From NCBI GenBank assembly GCA_964011275.1, contig CAXGOB010000088.1:1-19042 (forward strand): DNA of 19,042 bases, given 5' to 3'. Each line of letters opens with the position of its first letter. Position 1 is the first letter of the stretch. This document shows, piece by piece, positions 14,612 through 19,042 of this stretch. The notes under the pieces are model-generated. The model ran no database searches. It was given only the letters and a program-made list of their open reading frames with translations, and was not told where the DNA came from. The translations under genes were made by a program, and so were the position numbers. This DNA is from UBA7328 sp002471345 (lineage in GTDB: Bacteria > Bacteroidota > Bacteroidia > Chitinophagales > Saprospiraceae).

Positions 14612-15541
14612 TTATGAGCGTGCAAGTTCTTTGAAGATTGACAAATCGTCATCATCGTCATCGTTCATGGACATATTCACGGGTGCCGCCACGGCTTCAG
14701 CTGAAGCCTGTGTATTACCCATATTGCTCAAGTCCAAATCATTGTCCGTGGTGGACTCTTCCATCCGACTAGATGCAGTTGGTCCTGCATCTTCTGAAAG
14801 ATCAAGAACTCGATACAATTTTGTTTTGAGTTCAGAATATGATTTGAAGTTTTTGGGATCTAGTAATTCCTGGAGAGAATGCTGAGATTTCCAAGTAGAC
14901 TCTAGTTTGTCATCATCATCAAACAACGATGTCGGTCCATCAAACTCTGATTTGTCATAGTTAGGATAACCTTCGAACTGACGAATTTTCAGGCGGAAGT
15001 TAGCACCTTCCCATAGATCAAATGGGTTGACTGGTTTCTCATCCTCAAATGATGGGTTCATTAGATCATTGAGTTTATCAAAGATTTTTTTACCAAACTG
15101 ATAAAGGAATACTTTACCATCGTTTTCTGGGTTAGCAGAATCCTTGACCACATAAATGTTTGCCACATATTTCAGTCGACGTTTTTGTTTACGTGCAAGG
15201 TCCTTGTCTGATTCCAGGCCAGAGTTCCATAATTTGGAATTGTACTCGGAGACTGGATCATCCTGACCAAGAGTTGTCAGTGAGTTCTCAATGTACCATT
15301 GACCGTTAGGTCCTTGGAAACCATGGTCCCAAATGCGGACAAATGGCATCTCCTCACCTTGTGAAGGAGGAAGGAAACGAATAATGGCAAAACCGTTGCC
15401 AGCCTTATCACGGGTTGGTTTCCAGAATTTACCCTCGTTCGGGTCGGAGTAAGATTTTGTGGTGATTTTATCGAGTTGAGCGTTCAGTTTGTCTAGTGAC
15501 GAAGAACGGTTCTTTTTTAGTGCGTTGAAATCCATAGTCAT
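14612..15541 (-). CDS. 32: gp32-like single-stranded DNA-binding protein
   Basis: A 309-residue homologue of T4 gp32 (301). The N-terminal basic segment KKNRSSSLDKLNAQ (about 9-22) corresponds to the cooperativity (LAST-type) region. The core carries KYVANIYVVKDSANPENDGK and FLYQFGKKIFDKL, nearly the same as the T4 [20 protein letters not shown] block, and WEGANFRLKIRQFEGYPNYDKS. The C-terminus is acidic with six aspartates (294-299), the usual docking tail for other replication proteins. The protein contains no cysteine, so the T4 zinc site is missing. It coats ssDNA and organises gp59, gp41 and UvsX. AGGAG lies 10 bases before the ATG at 15541; a second ATG occurs two codons later. A strong terminator follows. 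Confidence 0.95.
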   Translation of the reverse strand: MTMDFNALKKNRSSSLDKLNAQLDKITTKSYSDPNEGKFWKPTRDKAGNGFAIIRFLPPSQGEEMPFVRIWDHGFQGPNGQWYIENSLTTLGQDDPVSEYNSKLWNSGLESDKDLARKQKRRLKYVANIYVVKDSANPENDGKVFLYQFGKKIFDKLNDLMNPSFEDEKPVNPFDLWEGANFRLKIRQFEGYPNYDKSEFDGPTSLFDDDDKLESTWKSQHSLQELLDPKNFKSYSELKTKLYRVLDLSEDAGPTASSRMEESTTDNDLDLSNMGNTQASAEAVAAPVNMSMNDDDDDDLSIFKELARS

Positions 15542-15598
15542 GGTTTTATTTCTCCTAATTTTGCGTTATATAGTATTTTATTGCGGTTTATATCTTTA

Positions 15599-16201
15599 TT
15601 AAAGGAATTGATCTTTGACATATGTCTTGTACCTATTCCAATCAAGATCCAAGAAAGGTTTATACTTCCTTGATTTTTTCATTATATCACGTGACACAAC
15701 TTTGTCAACAATTTTTTTGTCCCAATAAGGAAAAATATTTGCCAAGTGTGTCATGATGGTGAATGTTTCTAAGGATATTTTTTTCTGCAGCATCATAGTC
15801 ATTATATGTGGGTGTTGCCCATCACGAACTACAAAATTATCTTCATATTCATCCAACATAATATTTATATCACTCTTGAAGATATATCCTAACGAGTCCA
15901 TTCTTTTTTTCCATTTTATATAGCGATTGTGTCCCTCCTGCTCTAGTATATCACGTACCCATATATCTGGCTTTTCAATCATATTAGCCAGAATTATATT
16001 TTCATAATCGTCTTTTCTTGCCAATTTAAGAAAGAAAAACGAATCATTTCTCGACTGAAACGAATCAATCGAAGCTCTAACTTTTCCATTGTATTTGAAA
16101 TAATCATACGAGTCTGTAGTAAAATGTCTTTTAAAAGCAAGATATTTTACATAAGCACTGAATGATTCCTCATTCGCAAATGTCGGTGAGGTCATTTTCA
16201 T
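15599..16201 (-). CDS. 59: gp59-like helicase loader
   Basis: A 200-residue homologue of T4 gp59 (217), an all-helical protein that binds forked DNA and gp32-coated ssDNA and loads the gp41 helicase. Its charged helical composition, the segment SFSAYVKYLAFKRHF near the N-terminus, the block FFLKLARKDDYENIILANM in the middle and the C-terminal DWNRYKTYVKD match my memory of marine phage gp59 proteins. The position directly between gp33 and gp32, as in T4 (33-59-32), is strong support. The ATG at 16201 lies within the end of gp33 (32-base overlap in another frame), indicating coupled translation. A second in-frame ATG at 16195 is possible. Confidence 0.88.
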   Translation of the reverse strand: MKMTSPTFANEESFSAYVKYLAFKRHFTTDSYDYFKYNGKVRASIDSFQSRNDSFFFLKLARKDDYENIILANMIEKPDIWVRDILEQEGHNRYIKWKKRMDSLGYIFKSDINIMLDEYEDNFVVRDGQHPHIMTMMLQKKISLETFTIMTHLANIFPYWDKKIVDKVVSRDIMKKSRKYKPFLDLDWNRYKTYVKDQFL

Positions 16202-16406
16202 CTTTTTTCACCATTCTCAACTGAACTGCCTCTGAACGTACTTTTTCCTTAAGTATAGAGGATTTCTTTATTATCGCAGCAATAGTCTCAATTTCAAGTC
16301 CATTATTTTCTGCGTATGTCACTAGCGCATCAATATAAGGAACACCTTGAGAAACCATTGTCGATATTGCATGATGTATTTTTTCAGGTGTCATAGTAAC
16401 GACCAT
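16170..16406 (-). CDS. 33: gp33-like late-transcription co-activator
   Basis: A 78-residue protein matching the position and style of T4 gp33 (112 residues in T4, shorter in marine relatives). It has helical segments such as PYIDALVTYAENNGLEIET and IAAIIKKSSILKEKVRSEAVQ, and an acidic end ENDLTDICE. In T4, gp33 binds the RNA polymerase beta flap and the sliding clamp gp45 and enables late promoters. The TATAAATA motifs in this window are its expected targets. The gene directly follows a sigma70-type promoter, so it would be made before late transcription starts. Its 3' end overlaps gp59 by 32 bases. The assignment rests mostly on gene order, with moderate sequence resemblance. Confidence 0.82.
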   Translation of the reverse strand: MVVTMTPEKIHHAISTMVSQGVPYIDALVTYAENNGLEIETIAAIIKKSSILKEKVRSEAVQLRMVKKDENDLTDICE

Positions 16407-16430
16407 AAAAACCTATCTCCTATTTGATTG

Positions 16431-16443
16431 GTAATACTATTAC
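16431..16443. repeat. Palindrome at the gp33 promoter start site
   Basis: GTAATACTATTAC is a 13-base palindrome (six pairs around a central C). It overlaps the last two bases of the -10 box and covers the expected transcription start. It is a candidate operator for a small dimeric repressor, but such short AT-rich palindromes also occur by chance. Confidence 0.4.
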
Positions 16444-16470
16444 TATATCACGTACTATAAGAAATGTCAA
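16442..16470 (-). promoter_or_regulatory. Consensus sigma70-type promoter of gp33-gp59-gp32
   Basis: On the minus strand TTGACA (16470-16465) is followed after exactly 17 bases by TATAGT (16447-16442). The -35 box overlaps the stop codon of the bilin reductase gene. It would give early or middle expression of the replication genes, independent of the late promoter of the bilin genes upstream. Confidence 0.78.
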
Positions 16471-17144
16471 CCAATTTCTTCAAAAAGAATTCGATCTACA
16501 TAATAATCTTTCTTATGCTCTGGAATCCCCATTGCAGCAATTGAACTGTGTAGCTTAGGATTCTCTTTCTGATTTTTGCAATAGTTATTCTGGACCGCCT
16601 TTGTATCCAATTTAGTATTCTCGGCAAGAGTTTCCATCTGTAAGAGATAGTATTCCATAAGAGAATATGTCAACTGTGTGAACTGATCCACCTCTTCATT
16701 ACGAACCGCACCAGCAGCGACCATATGGTTTGAAAAGATTTTTGTGGCCCACGGTGGCAATTTTCTTTCTCGTTTCCAAGACACACCACCAGTTTGTTCT
16801 GCAAAGTGATTAATCATTGGATGGTGTTGTTTGATAATAGGTGAGAAATCAAAGAACGAACCGCTAATTTTGTTCGGTCCTGCAACTACATCACATCCCA
16901 ATATAGGCAAATCAAGCCCGAACTCTGGAAAGATATTAATATGCAGAAGCCAAAGGTTTCGTTCTTCAATTAGATCTATTGTTTTTAAATGACATTTTCT
17001 AATCAGTCCTGGCTTTTTCCAAAACTGATCCGACCATCCATGGAATTTCTCGACTCTATGATCAGGCCTAGTTCTTTCCATATTATTGGAAAAAAGTGTC
17101 TTTGTGTCGGCCGTAAATTTATTTAATTTTTTTACTATTTCCAT
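16467..17144 (-). CDS. Ferredoxin-dependent bilin reductase (PcyA/PcyX/PebS family)
   Basis: A 225-residue member of the ferredoxin-dependent bilin reductases, which reduce biliverdin IXa to coloured open-chain bilins using electrons from ferredoxin. Family features are LPILGCDVVAGPNKISGSFF (residues 79-98) followed by the central Asp in FFDFSP (D99), and the C-terminal QNNYCKNQKENPKL (185-198), then GIPEHKKDYYVDRILFEE, where family members end in Y...vLF(D/E). It starts 3 bases after the heme oxygenase stop, so product (biliverdin) and enzyme are made together. Whether it yields phycoerythrobilin or phycocyanobilin cannot be read safely. The PcyX group, described from uncultured ocean phages, is the likely match given the alphaproteobacterial host signal; PebS is the cyanophage alternative. 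No ferredoxin gene is seen in the window. Confidence 0.9.
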   Translation of the reverse strand: MEIVKKLNKFTADTKTLFSNNMERTRPDHRVEKFHGWSDQFWKKPGLIRKCHLKTIDLIEERNLWLLHINIFPEFGLDLPILGCDVVAGPNKISGSFFDFSPIIKQHHPMINHFAEQTGGVSWKRERKLPPWATKIFSNHMVAAGAVRNEEVDQFTQLTYSLMEYYLLQMETLAENTKLDTKAVQNNYCKNQKENPKLHSSIAAMGIPEHKKDYYVDRILFEEIG

Positions 17145-17147
17145 ATG

Positions 17148-17765
17148 CTATTCTTCTTCACCATCAGCGACATCATATGGTAAGCCTTCCGCCATTGCAT
17201 ATTCAGTATTAAAGTAATATGGAGTGCAATCCAGCAATTCACCAAACATTTGCTCAGCATATTGGAAACAAATGCCAGCTTCTACAGCCATTTCATTATT
17301 CAACAATTCTCTAATACCAGATTTTAATGTATCAATGTCATCAAAATCATAGAATGTACCATCGCCTGGAACCTTGGTTCTGATAATTTGTCCGCCGCTC
17401 ATATCACCAAAATGGCGAACATATAGGTGAGCCAAAAGACCATTGTTGTCGTTATTTTTTGCAAGATAACCTATATGATCAACATATTCAATTACTGCTG
17501 GTAAAGGTTCATCCCATGGTTCAATACCATAAATGCTTTCTAATTCCGCAATATCTTCCTCTAATCCAGTTTGTCTGAATACAGATTGAAATTCTGTTGG
17601 TAATGTTACCGCCTCTTCAAGTGCAGTATAACAAATTAATTGGCTGCAAAGATATTTGTGATAAAGTTCTGGGCTAATTTCACCACCTAGCAAAATTTGA
17701 GTAAATTCAGTACGTTCTGCTGATTTGTGATGTTCCCAGGTAAGTTCTTTTAAGTTGTTTGCCAT
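17148..17765 (-). CDS. ho1: Heme oxygenase (HO-1 type)
   Basis: A 205-residue heme oxygenase, which opens heme to biliverdin, Fe2+ and CO with ferredoxin as electron donor. The proximal heme ligand is H13 in EHHKSAE and the distal helix carries the kinked glycine motif HFGDMSGGQ (residues 118-126, D121). Length is near that of cyanobacterial HO1 without a membrane anchor. The frame is open 18 bases further upstream at a TTG that overlaps the GGAGG ribosome site; the ATG at 17765, 11 bases after GGAGG, is therefore used. The C-terminus is acidic (DGEEE). It forms a two-gene operon with the bilin reductase. A TATAAATA late motif lies 61 bases before the start, so bilin synthesis appears to be a late function. 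Confidence 0.95.
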   Translation of the reverse strand: MANNLKELTWEHHKSAERTEFTQILLGGEISPELYHKYLCSQLICYTALEEAVTLPTEFQSVFRQTGLEEDIAELESIYGIEPWDEPLPAVIEYVDHIGYLAKNNDNNGLLAHLYVRHFGDMSGGQIIRTKVPGDGTFYDFDDIDTLKSGIRELLNNEMAVEAGICFQYAEQMFGELLDCTPYYFNTEYAMAEGLPYDVADGEEE

Positions 17766-17825
17766 AAAATCTAATTCCTCCAATTGTGAGTGTTAATTAC
17801 AAAGTTCGCTCATGCAACTTGAACT

Positions 17826-17833
17826 TATTTATA
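17826..17833 (-). promoter_or_regulatory. T4-type late promoter of the bilin genes (TATAAATA)
   Basis: The minus strand reads TATAAATA in the gap between the porin-like gene and heme oxygenase, 61 bases before the ATG. This would give a leader of about 45-50 bases. No sigma70-type -35/-10 pair with good spacing is visible in the same gap. The match is exact and intergenic, which makes chance less likely. Confidence 0.68.
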
Positions 17834-17839
17834 AGGTAC

Positions 17840-17865
17840 AAGGGGGCAAGAATCCTGCCCACCTT
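17840..17865 (-). terminator. Hairpin after the porin-like gene
   Basis: On the minus strand AAGG(T)GGGCA (17865-17856) pairs with TGCCCCCTT (17848-17840), with one bulged T and a 7-base loop, starting about 17 bases after the porin stop. No T-run follows on the minus strand, so it is a weak terminator or an mRNA 3'-end stabiliser. The late promoter motif begins 7 bases after it. Confidence 0.5.
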
Positions 17866-17882
17866 GTGTGTGTATTTGTTCT

Positions 17883-18668
17883 TTAGAACGAGAACGCAAG
17901 GCCCGCGGATGGGGTCCACTCTTCGCTATCAAGGTTATATGCAGTTTCAGCATACACATCCAAACCTTGTACATTGGTATAGTAACCGCCACCTACATTT
18001 TGTAAGCTGTCGTTTTCATCACCGTTGACAAAACCTGTAACACCAAATACAGTTACATCTGTTTCATAAGCAAAGGTTTCGGCACCATAAGTAAAAGTAG
18101 TTCCGACACTAGCCTCAGTACCTACGATGGAACGAGTTGCTCCGCCAAAGCCCATGTAGACAAATTCCTCTGAATCTAGGTTATAGTCCAAACCTACACC
18201 GACATTAATCCCGGCTACATCCATGCCATATGTACCTTGTACATTTTTTACGTCAGTTACATCAGCTGTCATATCAGTGAGACCGATCATAACGCTTGCG
18301 CCATATGCACTTGCGATTAGGCTTTCACCATCATCAGCTGGATTGGCCAAAGTTGTTCCGCCTGCATTTTCTGTGATTCCACCAAAGTCATCTAGCAAGT
18401 CACCCTGATCACCAAATGAGAAGGCCATATCTCCTGTTGCCATTCCCACATGCCACGAATCAACCTCTACAGCATCTCCGTTCATTGCAAATCCAATGCC
18501 GGCATTTCCTGCCATTGCATCAACACCAAGTTCCAGTGTTTGGTTGGCAACAATATCATCAGCTGCGTTTTGTGTAAAGTCCAATTGAATATCACCAGTG
18601 ATATCCGCGGCAAAAGCAGTCGAGGTCATCAAAGCCGTCACTGCTGTAGTTAAAAATAGATTTTTCAT
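17883..18668 (-). CDS. Secreted porin-like outer-membrane beta-barrel protein
   Basis: A 261-residue protein with a clear signal peptide: basic start MKNLF, hydrophobic stretch and AFA|A cleavage after residue 20. The mature part is acidic, rich in glycine, aspartate and aromatic residues in alternating patterns (for example GYYTNVQGLDVYAETAYNLD), as in beta-strands of outer-membrane barrels. It ends in GLAFSF; a terminal phenylalanine is the normal Bam-recognition signal. It resembles alphaproteobacterial porins, but at about 240 mature residues it is short, perhaps 10-14 strands. An AAGGAG ribosome site lies 10 bases before the ATG. Roles could be nutrient uptake for the infected cell, masking of the phage receptor or export of a product; none is proven. 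Confidence 0.82.
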   Translation of the reverse strand: MKNLFLTTAVTALMTSTAFAADITGDIQLDFTQNAADDIVANQTLELGVDAMAGNAGIGFAMNGDAVEVDSWHVGMATGDMAFSFGDQGDLLDDFGGITENAGGTTLANPADDGESLIASAYGASVMIGLTDMTADVTDVKNVQGTYGMDVAGINVGVGLDYNLDSEEFVYMGFGGATRSIVGTEASVGTTFTYGAETFAYETDVTVFGVTGFVNGDENDSLQNVGGGYYTNVQGLDVYAETAYNLDSEEWTPSAGLAFSF

Positions 18669-18696
18669 CCTTGAAAATCTCCTTGTGTGTATTAAA

Positions 18697-18727
18697 CAAA
18701 ATAAAGACCCGCCATAACTGACGAGTC
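18697..18727 (-). terminator. Probable terminator after the tmRNA coding piece
   Basis: On the minus strand GACTCG (18727-18722) pairs with CGGGTC (18711-18706; one T-G wobble), followed by TTTATTTTG. This looks like an intrinsic terminator separating the tmRNA from the porin-like gene. Its left arm overlaps the CTGACGGG/CTCGTCAG helix of the tmRNA, so the two structures exclude each other and the terminator may give way to the RNA fold. Confidence 0.6.
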
Positions 18728-19042
18728 ATTAGAATAAAGTGTCACTTTTCTGTTCCGAGGCAAGTGACCAGCCCGTCAGCTTATGCCGCTAGTGCGTAAC
18801 CTGAAGGTGCAACATTATCGTTTGCATTTAGTTTGTTTGGCCGAATGTCGTAAGCCACCACGGTAATCTACTCTCATCTCTATACACCTGTCGATCCTAG
18901 TTCAGCCCCATCAAAAGCATACTGCCCGCTTTATCAGTGCGTTCCATCCTCATTACAGGGGCTGGAGCAATATGCTTTTGGTGGAGCTGTCGGGTACTGC
19001 CCCCGAGTCCAGTATGTATGTTGAATTGTATCAACGATTACA
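18706..19042 (-). ncRNA. ssrA: Circularly permuted two-piece tmRNA (alphaproteobacterial type)
   Basis: Read on the minus strand, the 3' acceptor piece comes first. CGGG-GGCAGTA-CCCG (T arm), then CAGCTCC and ACCA end at 18979. The coding piece starts at 18909 with GGGGCTGAACTAGGATCGACAGG. GGGGCTG pairs with CAGCTCC (7 pairs, one G-U). GTGTAT in the coding piece pairs with ATACAT in the acceptor piece as helix P2. The tag frame (18825-18784) reads ANDNVAPSGYALAA with stop TAA at 18783-18781. After it, CTGACGGG/CTCGTCAG (18779-18772 / 18725-18718) encloses GTCACTT/AAGTGAC. The 18910-18978 segment would be cut out. A hairpin GTTGA/TCAAC (19035-19020) lies in the acceptor piece, whose 5' end may be just outside the window. 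The role is rescue of stalled ribosomes and tagging of their products for proteolysis. Confidence 0.93.
18912..18980. repeat. Inverted repeat closing the excised tmRNA spacer
   Basis: CAAAAGCATA (18912-18921) and TATGCTTTTG (18971-18980) are perfect 10-base inverted repeats, extended by TGC/GCA (18923-18925 / 18967-18969) after one mismatch. They continue the acceptor helix across the CCA end and hold the two tmRNA pieces together in the precursor. In bacterial two-piece tmRNAs such a spacer is removed by RNase processing. Confidence 0.8.

Noticed and set aside
15862..15869. A minus-strand TATAAATA inside gp59, as a late promoter for gp32
   Set aside because: It is deep in coding sequence, over 300 bases from gp32, and one or two chance copies of this 8-mer are expected in such AT-rich DNA.
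16637..16682. A TTGACA inside the bilin reductase gene as a promoter
   Set aside because: No acceptable -10 lies 16-18 bases downstream on the minus strand (CTATCT or TATCTC only).
17766..17783. Heme oxygenase starting at the upstream TTG
   Set aside because: The TTG overlaps the GGAGG ribosome site; the ATG at 17765 follows that site at a usable distance and fits the family's N-terminus.
18706..18979. A normal one-piece tmRNA reading from GGGGCTG to a downstream CCA end
   Set aside because: No TTC-type T arm with a CCA end follows the tag frame; the matching acceptor arm lies upstream of the coding piece, as in permuted genes.
1..19042. tRNA genes, CRISPR arrays, insertion sequences or integrase attachment sites
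   Set aside because: No cloverleaf other than the tmRNA, no regularly spaced repeats, and no transposase or integrase reading frames were seen on either strand.

Overview
The window is part of the genome of a large T4-like myovirus that most likely infects a marine alphaproteobacterium, possibly SAR11 (a pelagimyophage-like phage). Every supported gene lies on the minus strand, genes are packed with 1-20 base overlaps, and the DNA is AT-rich. The T4 replication and late-transcription genes (gp33, gp59, gp32, uvsX, gp41) appear in the order known from marine T4-like phages. The strongest host clue is a circularly permuted, two-piece tmRNA at the right edge. Its tag ANDNVAPSGYALAA has the ANDN...ALAA form, and this permuted gene layout is characteristic of Alphaproteobacteria.

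Layout in transcription order (right to left). 19042-18697: permuted tmRNA and terminator. 18668-17883: a secreted, porin-like beta-barrel protein. 17765-16467: heme oxygenase and ferredoxin-dependent bilin reductase, a two-gene bilin pathway behind a T4-type late promoter motif. 16406-14612: gp33, gp59 and gp32, behind a consensus sigma70 promoter and ending in a strong terminator. 14550-13205: a small conserved protein and UvsX. 13105-11666: the gp41 helicase, preceded by a promoter, an inverted repeat and a hairpin. 11665-7684: a small unknown protein, then a coupled run made of a nuclease-like protein, a ligase-like nucleotidyltransferase and two probable virion proteins. 7661-3307: a seven-gene surface-glycan cassette (two glycosyltransferases, a GNGPS-type transferase, a methyltransferase and three sulfotransferases) behind its own sigma70 promoter. 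3258-1: four genes behind a late promoter: a nucleotidyltransferase-like polyprotein, a DUF5824-like protein, a SpoT/MESH1-like HD hydrolase and a truncated gene.

The most striking pattern links the two late blocks. Five proteins start with nearly the same ten residues, [N/R/K]F[K/R]xx[I/L]xE, and a sixth has a related but extended start. This matches the capsid-targeting peptide of T4 internal head proteins (MKTYQEFIAE), which the gp21 prohead protease removes after (L/I)xE. By inference these proteins are packed in the capsid and injected with the DNA. They would form a cocktail of nuclease-like, ligase-like, alarmone-hydrolase-like and NMN-adenylyltransferase-like proteins.

The phage thus seems to combine several takeover strategies: injected effectors, early surface remodelling (glycan modification), host-type ribosome rescue (tmRNA), a new outer-membrane protein and bilin synthesis. 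Functions rest on motifs read by eye; no database search was possible.
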